Positions 50,391 through 59,887 are shown, counted from the stretch's first letter. The stretch is DNA of 64,000 nt from Flavobacterium humi (GCF_004745595.1 NZ_SRLH01000004.1:412311-476310), one strand, 5' to 3'. Program-made: numbers and translations. The notes: generated from the letters alone by a model not told the origin.

Positions 50391-51020
50391 TTATTTTCCG
50401 GCGTCGGTTCGCTGCACCCGTGCCTGGACTTTTTCTTCCTGGAATAATAATTTGATGTTCTCGTAGGAATTCTTGAGGGCTTCGGTAACCTGTTCAGGAT
50501 TGAGCCAGGCCACTTTTTCGATTCCTTCTTCGATTTGCCCTTTTGGTGTCCCTTCGAATTTGGTGTGCATTTCGAACCAATGCGTCACTTTGAGTTTGTA
50601 CACGCCGTTGCGCTTGAATACATGATAGGTTTTTTGCAGCTTGTCGGTAATGGTAAGTTTGTTGACGCCGGTTTCTTCCTCGACTTCCCGTATGGCCGTA
50701 TCTTCGATTTCTTCCCCTTTTTCGGTGCCGCCTTTGGGTAAATCCCATTTTCCGTTCCTGAAAATAAAAAGGACTTCCCCGTTTTTGTTGTATACCAATC
50801 CGCCGCCGGCCTTGCTGACAGGGATTTTGGCCTTGAGCGTTTTCATAATCTCTTTCTCGTCAGGATGGTACAAATACGCTTTCTGTATTTTATTCTGAAA
50901 GAAATTAATTATTAACTGTTTGATATCGGCACTTTCCAACAGGAAAAATTTGAAATCAGTTTCTTTTTTGATTTCATTTGTCAGGAAAAGTGGCTTGTCG
51001 TTCACAAAAACTTTATACAT
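50391..51020 (-). CDS. Nudix hydrolase
   Basis: 209 residues. The Nudix box GGTEKGEEIEDTAIREVEEETGV (about 97-119) has all key positions (G-x5-E-x7-REVEEETG). The N-terminal ~70 residues are an unusual extension (KVFVNDKPLFLTNEIKKETDFK). It hydrolyses a nucleoside-diphosphate-linked substrate that cannot be named. Its 5' end contains the promoter of the divergent pyrE. Confidence 0.88.
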   Translation of the reverse strand: MYKVFVNDKPLFLTNEIKKETDFKFFLLESADIKQLIINFFQNKIQKAYLYHPDEKEIMKTLKAKIPVSKAGGGLVYNKNGEVLFIFRNGKWDLPKGGTEKGEEIEDTAIREVEEETGVNKLTITDKLQKTYHVFKRNGVYKLKVTHWFEMHTKFEGTPKGQIEEGIEKVAWLNPEQVTEALKNSYENIKLLFQEEKVQARVQRTDAGK

Positions 51021-51023
51021 TTG
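50995..51023 (+). promoter_or_regulatory. Consensus promoter of pyrE inside the Nudix coding sequence
   Basis: TTG (50995-50997), 18-base spacer, TACATTTG (51016-51023). The pyrE ATG is at 51028, five bases after the box, so the mRNA is probably leaderless. Confidence 0.65.
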
Positions 51024-51027
51024 TACT

Positions 51028-51675
51028 ATGATTTTTAATAAAGATACAGCTAGTCAAACTGCCGAATTGCTTTTACAAATAAATGCAATTAAATTGAATT
51101 CTAAAAATCCTTTTACATGGGCTTCCGGATGGAAATCCCCCATTTATTGTGATAATAGGATAATTCTCTCATTTCCAGCCATCAGAAATTACATTCGCGA
51201 CGAATTTGCCAAGAATATCGAAAAGCAATTCGGGAAACCGGATGTTATAGCAGGTGTTGCCACCGGAGCTATCGGTATAGGTATACTTGTGGCGGAATCA
51301 TTGGGGCTTCCTTTTGTGTATGTAAGGCCTGAGGCCAAAAAACACGGCCGCTTGAACCAGGTGGAAGGATTCTTGCAAAAAGGGCAAAATGTGGTTGTGG
51401 TGGAAGATCTTATCAGCACCGGGAACAGCAGTTTGCTTGCAGTTGAGGCTTTGCGTAACGAGGGTGCCAACATAAAAGGAATGGCAGCTGTTTTTACCTA
51501 TGGGTTTCAGGTGGCAGAAGATAATTTTGCCCAGGCCAAAGTGGACCTCTTTACCTTGAGTAATTACGAAAACCTTTTGGAATTGGCCGTAGCCAAAGAA
51601 TACATAACCGAAACGGAACAGGAATTGCTGCAGCAATGGAAAAAAAGCCCGTCCGAATGGAATGTTGAGGTTTAG
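51028..51675 (+). CDS. pyrE: Orotate phosphoribosyltransferase
   Basis: Joins orotate and PRPP to OMP in pyrimidine synthesis. 215 residues from MIFNKDTASQTAELLLQI. PRPP loop VVVVEDLISTGNSS, substrate site FTWASGWKSPIYCDNR, and KKHGRLNQVEG. The in-frame start at 50920 would cover 36 residues lying in the Nudix gene and before the promoter, so it is rejected. Confidence 0.95.
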   Translation: MIFNKDTASQTAELLLQINAIKLNSKNPFTWASGWKSPIYCDNRIILSFPAIRNYIRDEFAKNIEKQFGKPDVIAGVATGAIGIGILVAESLGLPFVYVRPEAKKHGRLNQVEGFLQKGQNVVVVEDLISTGNSSLLAVEALRNEGANIKGMAAVFTYGFQVAEDNFAQAKVDLFTLSNYENLLELAVAKEYITETEQELLQQWKKSPSEWNVEV

Positions 51676-51717
51676 TGCCCGTTACCTATCATCTTAAATC
51701 TATTATTTTACATACAA

Positions 51718-52110
51718 ATGAATTTAGAAAGTCAAAAAGTTACCGTTCAGAAATCGGCCGAATATATTTTTAATGAATTATCGCAGGTTAAGAATTTTGA
51801 AAAATTAATGCCGGATACTATTGCGAAATTTGAAGTACTTGATGAAAATGCTTTTATTTTCGGTTTGAAAGGAATGCCGGAAATCAAATTGAAAATGAAA
51901 GAAAAGGTGCCAACGTCTAAAATCGTACTTGGGGCGGCTTCCGATAAACTGCCATTTACCTTAACGGCGAATATCCAGGAAACCGGTGCTGCATCTACAG
52001 ATGTCCAATTGTTTTTTGACGGTGAATTCAATGCCATGATGGCTATGATGATCAAAGGCCCTATCAGTAAATTTATTGAGACTTTGGCAGAAAATATGCA
52101 TAAGCTGTAA
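51718..52110 (+). CDS. SRPBCC/START-like small protein
   Basis: 130 residues. SRPBCC folds begin as this does (VTVQKSAEYIFNELSQVKNFEKLMP) with a final amphipathic helix (KGPISKFIETLAENMHKL); beta strands lie between. It probably binds a hydrophobic ligand. It follows pyrE by 42 bases; both end at the terminator at 52137. Confidence 0.75.
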   Translation: MNLESQKVTVQKSAEYIFNELSQVKNFEKLMPDTIAKFEVLDENAFIFGLKGMPEIKLKMKEKVPTSKIVLGAASDKLPFTLTANIQETGAASTDVQLFFDGEFNAMMAMMIKGPISKFIETLAENMHKL

Positions 52111-52136
52111 TATTAAACAGCATTTTATAATTTTTG

Positions 52137-52168
52137 AAACCTTCCTGATTCCCGGGGAGGTTTTTTAA
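52137..52168 (+). terminator. Terminator after the SRPBCC gene
   Basis: Stem AACCTTCC / GGGGAGGTT followed by six T. Confidence 0.75.
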
Positions 52169-52896
52169 TATACCATTGTGATTTCCTTGATCCCGAATTG
52201 CTTCACGCTGTCATCTTCGAGTAAAACCTCAAGTTTCCCGTTGGGGTTTATTCCCTGGATAAGCCCCATGAATTTAAGCCCTTTGTTATCTTCAAAAACC
52301 GTCGGGATATCTTTCCTGAACAGGTTTTGAGTATATTCCTGCCATAGGCTGTCAGTTTCCCCGTTTTTGATTTTTGTGGTATAGGTTTGCATTTCATCCA
52401 CAATGCTTTCCAGAAGGTTCTCGGTATCAAAATCCAGCCCCATATATATTTTTAGCGACGATGCTTTTGGCAGGTTTTCAAAATCTGTCTGGTTTACATT
52501 AAGCCCGATGCCCACTATCGAATCGATTTTGCCGTTTTCTTTGATGCTGTTTTCGATCAGTATGCCAGCTATTTTTTTGTTTTCTGCCATAATGTCGTTA
52601 GGCCATTTGATGGATACAGCCGGGATTTTATATTTTTTCAGGGCTTCAACAATGGCTAAAGCAACTGTCATGTTTAGGATAAATATATCTTCAATAGAAG
52701 TTAAGGTGTCGCGTATTAATATACTGGTTATTAGGTTCTTATTGCTTTCTGACAGCCATTTTGATCCCATTTGTCCTTTGCCTTTTGTCTGTGTTTTGGC
52801 AGTTACGGCAGTGAAGTTTTCGACGTTTTGTGTTTGTGATAATCCTTTTAAAAAATCGTTGGTGGAATCTATGGCATCGAGTTTGATTACTTTCAT
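52165..52896 (-). CDS. birA: Biotin--[acetyl-CoA carboxylase] ligase
   Basis: 243 residues from MKVIKLDAIDSTNDFLK, where STN begins the biotin site. GKGQMGSKWLSESNKNLITSIL is the adenylate loop and KWPNDIMAENKKIAGILIEN contains the catalytic lysine. The C-terminal SH3-like domain (PTVFEDNKGLKFMGLIQGIN...LEVLLEDD) is present. There is no N-terminal DNA-binding domain, so it is not a repressor. The in-frame start at 52962 is rejected as unlike the family. Confidence 0.92.
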   Translation of the reverse strand: MKVIKLDAIDSTNDFLKGLSQTQNVENFTAVTAKTQTKGKGQMGSKWLSESNKNLITSILIRDTLTSIEDIFILNMTVALAIVEALKKYKIPAVSIKWPNDIMAENKKIAGILIENSIKENGKIDSIVGIGLNVNQTDFENLPKASSLKIYMGLDFDTENLLESIVDEMQTYTTKIKNGETDSLWQEYTQNLFRKDIPTVFEDNKGLKFMGLIQGINPNGKLEVLLEDDSVKQFGIKEITMVY

Positions 52897-52962
52897 ATGT
52901 CGGATTTTGTAACTATAACTGAAGTATCTTAATTTTATCTTCAAAATAAAGACAAAAAACAA

Positions 52963-52970
52963 TAACTTTG
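52963..52970 (+). promoter_or_regulatory. -7 promoter box of the rsfS-ftsH operon
   Basis: TAACTTTG fits TAnnTTTG, 25 bases before the rsfS start. Confidence 0.4.
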
Positions 52971-52994
52971 TAAAAAATATTTTTTAAGAAATAA

Positions 52995-53366
52995 ATGGCG
53001 AAAAAAGCAATAAGCAATGATATTTTGTTAGCAAATATCATCAAAGGAATTGAAGAAGTAAAAGGTAACGATATAGATATTCTGGATTTAAGGGAATTGG
53101 AGAATACGGTATGCGACTATTTTGTAATTTGTAATGGAAATTCAAATACACAGGTTAACGCAATCGTGAATTCGGTTCAAAAAGTAGTTTCAAAAGAACT
53201 TAAAGACAAACCTTGGCATGTAGAGGGGTCAGATGTTGCTGACTGGGTTTTAATGGATTATGTTCATATTGTTGTGCATGTTTTTCAAAAACACATTCGT
53301 GAATATTATAACATTGAAAGTCTTTGGGGTGACGCAAAAATCACATCTATTGAAAACAAATATTAA
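52995..53366 (+). CDS. rsfS: Ribosome silencing factor RsfS
   Basis: 123 residues, the full RsfS/Iojap fold: VKGNDIDILDLRELENTVCDYFVICNGNSNTQVNAI, WHVEGSDVADWVLMDYVHIVVHVFQ and YYNIESLWGDAK. It binds ribosomal protein L14 and blocks subunit joining in starvation. It opens the rsfS-ftsH-LUD-cdsA-psd operon, a gene order I know from Flavobacteriia. 11 bases to ftsH. Confidence 0.94.
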   Translation: MAKKAISNDILLANIIKGIEEVKGNDIDILDLRELENTVCDYFVICNGNSNTQVNAIVNSVQKVVSKELKDKPWHVEGSDVADWVLMDYVHIVVHVFQKHIREYYNIESLWGDAKITSIENKY

Positions 53367-53377
53367 ATAAAATATCT

Positions 53378-55294
53378 ATGTCACAAGAGACCAAACAGAA
53401 TAATTTTAAATTTAATCCGTGGTGGATTTACGGCATCATTGCAGCAATTTTCCTAGCCATGTGGATTTCAGGCCAGTCCCGTTGGGTGGAGCCGACCAAA
53501 ACCACCGTATCTAAATTTTATGAATACCTGGACTCTAGCCAAGTGGAGAAGGTGGTGGTTTACAATAAAAAAACAGCTGAGGTCTTTTTGAAAAAAGCAG
53601 CTTTAAAGCTAAAATCACATAAAGATATCCCTAAAGAGGATTTACTGAAAAACCCTAACCTTGGGCCTCATTATACATTAGAAATAGGGAATGACGAGAT
53701 TTTCCAAAATAAATTGGATGAAGCCAAAAGAAATAAAAAACTCGTTTCTTACGATTACAAAACATCAAGCGACTGGACTGATTTGATCGGTTTCCTTCCC
53801 ATCATACTTTTGCTGGGCTTCTGGTTCTTTATGATGCGCCGTATGTCCAGTGGAAACGGTGGCGGAGGCGGACAGATTTTCAGTATAGGGAAATCGAAGG
53901 CAAAATTGTTTGATGAAAAAACAGATGTCAAGACCACATTCAAGGACGTTGCCGGTTTGGAAGGTGCCAAAGAAGAAATCCAGGAAATAGTTGAATTCCT
54001 TAAAAACCCACAAAAATATACGAACCTTGGAGGTAAGATCCCTAAAGGAGCTTTGCTTGTAGGGCCTCCGGGAACAGGAAAAACATTATTGGCAAAAGCC
54101 GTTGCCGGTGAAGCCCAGGTGCCTTTCTTTTCTCTTTCAGGATCGGATTTCGTTGAAATGTTTGTAGGAGTAGGAGCTTCGCGTGTGCGAGATTTGTTCA
54201 AACAGGCAAAAGAAAAATCACCCGCTATTATTTTCATTGATGAAATCGACGCGGTAGGACGTGCCCGTGGCAAAAATAATTTTTCAGGTTCTAATGACGA
54301 ACGTGAAAACACATTGAACCAGTTGCTGACGGAAATGGACGGATTCGGTACAAATTCGAATGTAATTGTTTTGGCAGCTACCAACAGGGCAGATGTGCTG
54401 GACAAGGCATTGATGAGAGCAGGCCGTTTTGACCGTCAGATTTATGTGGATTTACCGGACATCAGGGAGCGTAAGGCTATTTTTGAAGTACATCTTGGGC
54501 CGCTTAAAAAAGTGGAAAACCTCGATACAGATTTCCTGGCCAAACAGACGCCAGGGTTTTCAGGTGCGGATATTGCCAATGTTTGTAATGAAGCCGCTTT
54601 GATTGCCGCCCGAAACAATAAGGAAGCAGTAGACAAACAGGATTTCCTGGATGCCGTGGACAGGATTGTAGGCGGATTGGAAAAGAAAAACAAGATCATC
54701 ACACCGGAAGAAAAGAAAGCCATCGCGATTCACGAAGCCGGCCACGCTACGGTAAGCTGGATGCTGGAACACGCCGCACCGCTTATTAAAGTAACTATTG
54801 TGCCGCGAGGACAAAGTTTGGGAGCTGCCTGGTATTTGCCGGAAGAACGCCAGATCGTACGCCCGAACCAAATGCTGGATGAAATGTGTGCCACTATGGG
54901 CGGACGTGCTGCAGAAAAGGTTATTTTCGATAATATTTCAACAGGAGCGTTAAGTGACCTGGAAAAAGTGACCAAACAGGCCCGTGCCATGGTTACGGTT
55001 TACGGTTTGAACGATAAGCTTGGGAATATCACCTATTACGATTCTTCAGGCCAGACGGATTATAATTTCTCAAAACCGTATTCTGAGGAAACTGCCAGGA
55101 CAATTGATGAAGAAATCTCTATTTTGATTGAATCCCAGTACCAAAGGGCGATTATGATCCTTAAGGAGAATAAAGACAAGCTGAACAAGCTGGCCGATAT
55201 CCTGATCGAAAAAGAAGTTATCTTTAAGGATGATTTGGAAACGATCTTTGGTAAACGCCCGTTTGACCAAGTGCCATCGGCTGAAATTGTTTAA
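53378..55294 (+). CDS. ftsH: ATP-dependent zinc metalloprotease FtsH
   Basis: 638 residues. Two helices ([18 protein letters not shown] near residue 20 and [18 protein letters not shown] near 140) anchor it in the inner membrane with a periplasmic domain between. AAA module: [33 protein letters not shown], second region [19 protein letters not shown]. The zinc site is [10 protein letters not shown], with a third ligand in [13 protein letters not shown]. It degrades misfolded membrane and soluble regulators. A terminator follows. Confidence 0.97.
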   Translation: MSQETKQNNFKFNPWWIYGIIAAIFLAMWISGQSRWVEPTKTTVSKFYEYLDSSQVEKVVVYNKKTAEVFLKKAALKLKSHKDIPKEDLLKNPNLGPHYTLEIGNDEIFQNKLDEAKRNKKLVSYDYKTSSDWTDLIGFLPIILLLGFWFFMMRRMSSGNGGGGGQIFSIGKSKAKLFDEKTDVKTTFKDVAGLEGAKEEIQEIVEFLKNPQKYTNLGGKIPKGALLVGPPGTGKTLLAKAVAGEAQVPFFSLSGSDFVEMFVGVGASRVRDLFKQAKEKSPAIIFIDEIDAVGRARGKNNFSGSNDERENTLNQLLTEMDGFGTNSNVIVLAATNRADVLDKALMRAGRFDRQIYVDLPDIRERKAIFEVHLGPLKKVENLDTDFLAKQTPGFSGADIANVCNEAALIAARNNKEAVDKQDFLDAVDRIVGGLEKKNKIITPEEKKAIAIHEAGHATVSWMLEHAAPLIKVTIVPRGQSLGAAWYLPEERQIVRPNQMLDEMCATMGGRAAEKVIFDNISTGALSDLEKVTKQARAMVTVYGLNDKLGNITYYDSSGQTDYNFSKPYSEETARTIDEEISILIESQYQRAIMILKENKDKLNKLADILIEKEVIFKDDLETIFGKRPFDQVPSAEIV

Positions 55295-55312
55295 AACTTA
55301 GTTAATAAAATA

Positions 55313-55360
55313 CATAAAAATCTTAATCTGAATGGCAATTTAGGTTAAGATTTTTTTACC
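55313..55360 (+). terminator. Terminator-like hairpin after ftsH
   Basis: Stem AAAAATCTTAA / TTAAGATTTTTTT around a loop, with T run. It may attenuate rather than stop reading into the next genes. Confidence 0.65.
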
Positions 55361-55403
55361 TTTGATAGGTAAAGAGTAATTACCCTATAGTTTACTACTG
55401 TCT

Positions 55404-56009
55404 ATGAGTATTTTCAAAAAAATATTTGGTTCAAGTAGCGATGCGTCAAATGATGCTGGCGAAAGTGAATACAGCCCATTTCATGATTTACATTCTCAAC
55501 TCCCTATCGATGAGCAGTTTACTCATAATTTCAAAAAAAACGGAGGAAAGTTTTTATATTGTGAAAATGTAGCGGAACTAAATGAGCAATTTGAGAATAT
55601 CCTGGAAGAAAATGACTGGTTCGAATCCGAAGCCTTGTGCCTCGAGCCGAGATTGTTCAAAATGCTCCAGGAAAACAACATCTCTTTTGACAAACCCACC
55701 AATCCTAAATTCCTTTTGGCAAGCTGCGAAAACCTAGTTGCAGATGAAGGTTCAGTCTTGTTTTCATCCAACCAGATCAAACAGAACAAACCGAACGAAC
55801 TGCCGGACAGTATTGTCCTTGTTGCGACGACCAGCCAGATTATCCTGAGCAAAAGTGATGGTTTGAGGGAAATAAAAAAACGTTATACCACTGATTACCC
55901 TACCAATATAACGACTATCAAATACTTCGAAAAAGTAAAAGAAGAAGATTTCTTGCACTACGGAAGTTCTCAGAAAAACCTGTATTTACTGCTATTAGAA
56001 GATTTGTAA
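55404..56009 (+). CDS. LUD-domain protein (LutC/YkgG-like)
   Basis: 201 residues. The C-terminal part has the LUD block LLASCENLVADEGSVLFSS and the sheet PDSIVLVATTSQIIL; the N-terminal ~60 residues are polar. LutC proteins take part in lactate oxidation with LutA and LutB, but those genes are absent here. Location between ftsH and cdsA is shared with other Flavobacteriia as far as I recall, so another role is likely. One base separates it from cdsA. Confidence 0.75.
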   Translation: MSIFKKIFGSSSDASNDAGESEYSPFHDLHSQLPIDEQFTHNFKKNGGKFLYCENVAELNEQFENILEENDWFESEALCLEPRLFKMLQENNISFDKPTNPKFLLASCENLVADEGSVLFSSNQIKQNKPNELPDSIVLVATTSQIILSKSDGLREIKKRYTTDYPTNITTIKYFEKVKEEDFLHYGSSQKNLYLLLLEDL

Positions 56010-56010
56010 A

Positions 56011-56817
56011 ATGAATGAAACTCTGATACGTTCATTATCTGGTTTAGTATTTATATCAGTTTTGCTGTTTGCCACGCTTTTCTCCCCCGAATCGTATTTA
56101 CTGCTTTTCGGATTGTGCCTGCTTCAGACGGCACGCGAATTTTGTGATTTGATCCAATTGCCCAAACTTCCGGCATTGCTTGTTTCAGGAGTGCTTTATG
56201 TGTTGTTTGCGGTATTTCCAACTTCAAGTGATTTTATTGATTTCGGATTGGTTTTTGCCTCTTTGGTAGTGCTTACAAGGTTGATTTTCTGGTTGTTTTC
56301 AAATAAGAACACCGGAAATGACAGGCAGGCCAAATGGGTTAGGCTCATCGGATACATCATACTGCCTTTCATCCTTATCGTCAAAATCCCAATGTTGACT
56401 ACTGATTACGTTCCTTCAATAATAATTGGTATCTTTATACTGATTTGGACGAATGACACTTTTGCTTATGTTGTTGGGAAATCTATCGGGAAAAATAAAT
56501 TGCTGGAACGCATTTCTCCCAAAAAAACCATTGAAGGATTCCTGGGAGGATTGGCATTTGCCCTTTTGGCAGGTGTTTTAATTGCGTTATTTTATGTTCA
56601 GGAACCGGTTTATGTTTGGGTGATAACCGCTATTTGTGTTAGTTTCCTGGGCACTATCGGGGATTTGGTCGAATCGAAATTCAAAAGGGCCGCCAACGTG
56701 AAGGACAGCGGGAATATCATGCCTGGCCATGGTGGCATGCTGGATCGATTGGATAGTATTATATTTGTAGCACCGTTTTTATTTTTATTTTATAAAATTT
56801 TAGTTTATGTTTCATAA
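56011..56817 (+). CDS. cdsA: Phosphatidate cytidylyltransferase
   Basis: Makes CDP-diacylglycerol from phosphatidic acid and CTP, inner membrane. 268 residues, about eight helices. The CDS signature is SIGKNKLLERISPKKTIEGFLGGL and the C-terminal GDLVESKFKRAANVKDSGNIMPGHGGMLDRLDS. The end overlaps psd by 11 bases, so the two steps of phosphatidylethanolamine synthesis are coupled. Confidence 0.95.
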   Translation: MNETLIRSLSGLVFISVLLFATLFSPESYLLLFGLCLLQTAREFCDLIQLPKLPALLVSGVLYVLFAVFPTSSDFIDFGLVFASLVVLTRLIFWLFSNKNTGNDRQAKWVRLIGYIILPFILIVKIPMLTTDYVPSIIIGIFILIWTNDTFAYVVGKSIGKNKLLERISPKKTIEGFLGGLAFALLAGVLIALFYVQEPVYVWVITAICVSFLGTIGDLVESKFKRAANVKDSGNIMPGHGGMLDRLDSIIFVAPFLFLFYKILVYVS

Positions 56818-57457
56818 AGAAGGATCGAAAATTATTTTAATAGCCAGTATACTGTTTGTTGCAGGGATTGTTTTAGCTGGGGAATTTGTTACTCTTGCCT
56901 GGTTAAGAATTGCTTTGCAGCTTTTGGCACTGTTTTTTTATGTGATGATTTTGCAGTTTTTCAGAAATCCCAACCGTACCATTGCGGTAGATAACAATAC
57001 TATTGTCGCTCCTGTTGACGGGAAAGTGGTGGTTATCGAAGAAGTTTTTGAAGCCGAATATTTTAAAGACAAACGTTTGCAGGTTTCCATTTTCATGTCG
57101 CCGATTAATGTTCATGTTACTCGTTATGCTGTTTCGGGATTGGTGAAATTCAGTAAATACCATCCTGGAAAATACCTGGTGGCGTGGCATCCTAAAGCAA
57201 GTACCGAAAACGAACGTACGACCGTTGTGATCGAAAACAGTGTTTTTGGAGAAATCATGTACCGTCAAATTGCGGGCGCATTGGCCAAACGTATTGTAAA
57301 TTATGCCGAAGAAGGGACTCAGGTCGTTCAGGGAACAGATGCAGGGTTTATAAAATTCGGGTCCAGGGTAGATTTGTACCTGCCGCTTGGAACCAAGGTA
57401 AATGTAAATTTAAATGAAAAAGCAATAGGGAATAAAACCGTTATTGCTGTGAAGTAA
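56807..57457 (+). CDS. psd: Phosphatidylserine decarboxylase family protein
   Basis: 216 residues, the short bacterial type. Two hydrophobic N-terminal helices (IILIASILFVAGIVLAG, LRIALQLLALFFYVMIL), then IVAPVDGKVVVIEEV, SPINVHVTRYAVSG, and the self-cleavage site IKFGSRVDLYLP, in which the serine of GS becomes the pyruvoyl group. It decarboxylates phosphatidylserine to phosphatidylethanolamine. Stop and next start share a base (TAATG). Confidence 0.93.
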   Translation: MFHKEGSKIILIASILFVAGIVLAGEFVTLAWLRIALQLLALFFYVMILQFFRNPNRTIAVDNNTIVAPVDGKVVVIEEVFEAEYFKDKRLQVSIFMSPINVHVTRYAVSGLVKFSKYHPGKYLVAWHPKASTENERTTVVIENSVFGEIMYRQIAGALAKRIVNYAEEGTQVVQGTDAGFIKFGSRVDLYLPLGTKVNVNLNEKAIGNKTVIAVK

Positions 57458-57732
57458 TGTCTGAAAAAGATTTAGATACATTATTTAAAGAAGCGTTTGA
57501 AAAGGCTTCTAATATGGAGCAGGATTCGTTGCCCCAAGATGTCATGTTGCGTATTTATGCGTACTACAAACAGGCTACTTTCGGTTCTTTAAGCAGTATC
57601 AATTATGCCAACCAGGATGTAAGGGACGCTTTCAAGAATAATGCATGGCTCCAGGTAAGCCATATAACCGAGGATGAGGCAAAACGCCATTATATCGATT
57701 TAATAAACGAAATACTAAACAATAAGTTATGA
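57457..57732 (+). CDS. Acyl-CoA-binding protein
   Basis: 91 residues of four helices: DLDTLFKEAFEKASNM, then LPQDVMLRIYAYYKQATFGSLSS, with the binding-site YKQAT motif, and KNNAWLQVSHITEDEAKRHYIDLINEIL. It binds acyl-CoA in the cytosol and would serve the phospholipid genes in front. Bacterial members are rare outside some phyla including Bacteroidota. Overlaps the next gene by 4 bases (ATGA). Confidence 0.88.
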   Translation: MSEKDLDTLFKEAFEKASNMEQDSLPQDVMLRIYAYYKQATFGSLSSINYANQDVRDAFKNNAWLQVSHITEDEAKRHYIDLINEILNNKL

Positions 57733-58607
57733 AATCCACTCAGTTGTTTGTTATTGCCGTGACGGCCGCTACTGTAGTTTCATGTAAGAAAGACACGCTT
57801 CATGAAGTGGTTGATGTCCCTGCCACGCCTATCGTGGCCGTGAAGCAAAAAGGAGGGAAGCCTACTGATGTGAAAGCGGCGGAAGGAGCATTTCAAATCT
57901 TAGAATTGCCTTATGGTTATACCGCTCTGGAACCGCATTTTGATGCTTTAACAACTGAAATACATTATTCGAAACATCTTTTGGGTTACGTAAACAGCCT
58001 CAATAAATCCATTGTGGGGACAAAATACGAAACACTGGAGCTTGATGCGATATTAAAAAACCTGAACGCTTCGGATGCGGTGGTCAGGAATAATGCAGGA
58101 GGAGTCTACAATCATAATTTCTTTTTGGAAGGCCTTGGGCCGGCAACAGGGAAAGAGCCTGAAGGAGCTTTGATGGAATCTATCAATAAGGATTTCGGTT
58201 CTTTTGAAGAATTCAGGAATCAATTTACGGAAGCATCATTACGATTCATAGGCTCGGGCTGGACTTGGCTCGTTTCCGATAAGACAGGAAAATTGAAGAT
58301 AGTCAATACGGCAAACAATGATAATCCGCTCATGAAGAATTTAGGTATTACCAGTGTTCCAATCCTGAATTTGGATTTATGGGAGCATGCGTATTACCTC
58401 AAATTCCAGAACAGGAAAAGGGAATATGTCAATACTTTTTTCAGTGTTGTCAATTGGGAGAAAATAGAGAAGAGATACGATGCGTTTCCTAAAGCAGCCC
58501 GCTCTTCCGTACCAACAGAAACTGCTGTGGAAGCTCCCGGAACCGAAACGCCAGTTCAGGCACAGCCGGTTGTCACACCAAAACCAGAAGAAAAAACAGG
58601 AGAATAA
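57729..58607 (+). CDS. Fe/Mn superoxide dismutase as a lipoprotein
   Basis: 292 residues. Signal MKSTQLFVIAVTAATVVSC with C19 lipidated, so it is membrane-anchored outside the cytosol, unusual for this family. Metal ligands appear in EIHYSKH, GVYNHNFF, LDLWEHAYY (Asp and His), with GSGWTWLVSD. A C-terminal Pro/Glu/Thr-rich tail (PTETAVEAPGTETPVQAQPV) is extra. It destroys superoxide in the periplasm or at the surface. Ends the lipid operon before a terminator. Confidence 0.88.
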   Translation: MKSTQLFVIAVTAATVVSCKKDTLHEVVDVPATPIVAVKQKGGKPTDVKAAEGAFQILELPYGYTALEPHFDALTTEIHYSKHLLGYVNSLNKSIVGTKYETLELDAILKNLNASDAVVRNNAGGVYNHNFFLEGLGPATGKEPEGALMESINKDFGSFEEFRNQFTEASLRFIGSGWTWLVSDKTGKLKIVNTANNDNPLMKNLGITSVPILNLDLWEHAYYLKFQNRKREYVNTFFSVVNWEKIEKRYDAFPKAARSSVPTETAVEAPGTETPVQAQPVVTPKPEEKTGE

Positions 58608-58625
58608 TTATTTACCTGAAAATAT

Positions 58626-58665
58626 AAAATAAAAACCCATTCGTTTTGAATGGGTTTTTTTATTG
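58626..58665 (+). terminator. Terminator after the superoxide dismutase gene
   Basis: Stem AAACCCATTC / GAATGGGTTT followed by seven T; A tract on the other side makes it usable for the opposing lgt gene as well. Confidence 0.85.
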
Positions 58666-58687
58666 GTTGTATGTAGTTTGAAGTGTG

Positions 58688-59626
58688 TTATGCTCCTTCC
58701 GTTTTTTTGGCCTTGAAGATAAAATAAAGCCCTGCCAATACAAAAGGGATACTCAACCATTGTCCGGTTGTCAACAGTCCCAAAACGCTTTCAAAACCGC
58801 CCTGGCTTTCCTTTACGGATTCCACCAAAATCCTGATGGAAAATAAAGTCACTAAAAACATCCCGAAAATATAGCCTTCCTTCTGGCGTGCATTGGTTTT
58901 CCAATATAAAAAATACAATAAGGCAAATACGAATATATAACCAAAAGCTTCATAAAGCTGTGCCGGGTGCCTAAAAGGGATCTGGTTTAGGACATCGATG
59001 TATTTCGGATCAGTTTCGATGAGTTTAAAAGCCTGGTTTTCGTTATTGGTCTGCGTCATCTGCAGGATATTCTTATCTGCCCAGAAATCATCTTCCCGCA
59101 CAAATTTGACAGCATAAAATTTATCTCCGGAAGTGATTGGCCCGTAAATTTCGGAATTGAAAAAATTACCCAAACGGACAAAAATCGCGCCGCTCGCCAC
59201 AGGAATTACAACTCGGTCCAAAATCCATAAGTAGGATCTTTTGAGTATTTTGGTTTTATAGAAATACATAGCTACAATCACCAATATGGCCGCTCCGTGA
59301 CTGGCTAATCCCTGAAAACCTGTAAATTTGAATTCCGGATTGAATCGAAACGGTAAAAAAACACTCAAAGGATCCTGTAAGAATAGTTCCGGCTGGTAAA
59401 ATATCACATGGCCTAACCTGGCTCCCGCCAAAATCGAGACTACCATATAAATAAATAAGCTATCCAGTTTTTCGATAGGTTCGCCTTCTCTTGTAAAGAT
59501 CGGCTTCATCAAAAGCCAGCCCAAAGTAAAGGCCACCACAAACATCAGGCTGTAAAAATGAAGGGTGAAGGAACCTATTTGTATTCCTTCGGAAGGATTC
59601 CAGATAATGCTTAAAAAATGTGTCAT
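58688..59626 (-). CDS. lgt: Prolipoprotein diacylglyceryl transferase
   Basis: Attaches diacylglycerol to lipobox cysteines, inner membrane. 312 residues, about seven helices. Family blocks ARLGHVIFYQPELF, GLASHGAAI, VRLGNFFNSEIYG and HPAQLYEAFGYIFVF, the last with the catalytic His/Arg surroundings. A loop of ~50 residues (VREDDFWADKNILQMTQTN) after NSEIYG is long, as in other Bacteroidota. It serves the many lipoproteins of this window. Confidence 0.94.
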   Translation of the reverse strand: MTHFLSIIWNPSEGIQIGSFTLHFYSLMFVVAFTLGWLLMKPIFTREGEPIEKLDSLFIYMVVSILAGARLGHVIFYQPELFLQDPLSVFLPFRFNPEFKFTGFQGLASHGAAILVIVAMYFYKTKILKRSYLWILDRVVIPVASGAIFVRLGNFFNSEIYGPITSGDKFYAVKFVREDDFWADKNILQMTQTNNENQAFKLIETDPKYIDVLNQIPFRHPAQLYEAFGYIFVFALLYFLYWKTNARQKEGYIFGMFLVTLFSIRILVESVKESQGGFESVLGLLTTGQWLSIPFVLAGLYFIFKAKKTEGA

Positions 59627-59659
59627 TTGTTGTATGTATAAATTCTTGAAATTAATGTT

Positions 59660-59887
59660 TTATGGTACAGGGTCGTAACCGCTTTTGCCCCACGGATGGC
59701 AGCTTAAGATCCTTTTGGCGCCCAAATAACCTCCATAAAGCAAGCCGTGTTTTTGCAAGGCTTCAATGGTATATTGCGAACACGTAGGCGTGTACCGGCA
59801 GGCAGCGGGCATTAAAGGCGACAGTACGGTTTGATACAGCCTCACCAAAAATACGAATGGCCATATGAGTATTTTTTGTGGGCTCAC
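59660..59887 (-). CDS. yidD: Membrane protein insertion efficiency factor YidD
   Basis: 75 residues covering the whole family: [31 protein letters not shown] and [20 protein letters not shown], with the three conserved cysteines. It aids YidC-dependent insertion. Lies 33 bases from lgt and 4 from cysS on the same strand. Confidence 0.95.
   Translation of the reverse strand: MSPQKILIWPFVFLVRLYQTVLSPLMPAACRYTPTCSQYTIEALQKHGLLYGGYLGAKRILSCHPWGKSGYDPVP

Noticed and set aside
53755..54405. 216-codon frame antisense to ftsH
   Set aside because: Antisense shadow of the AAA module of FtsH.
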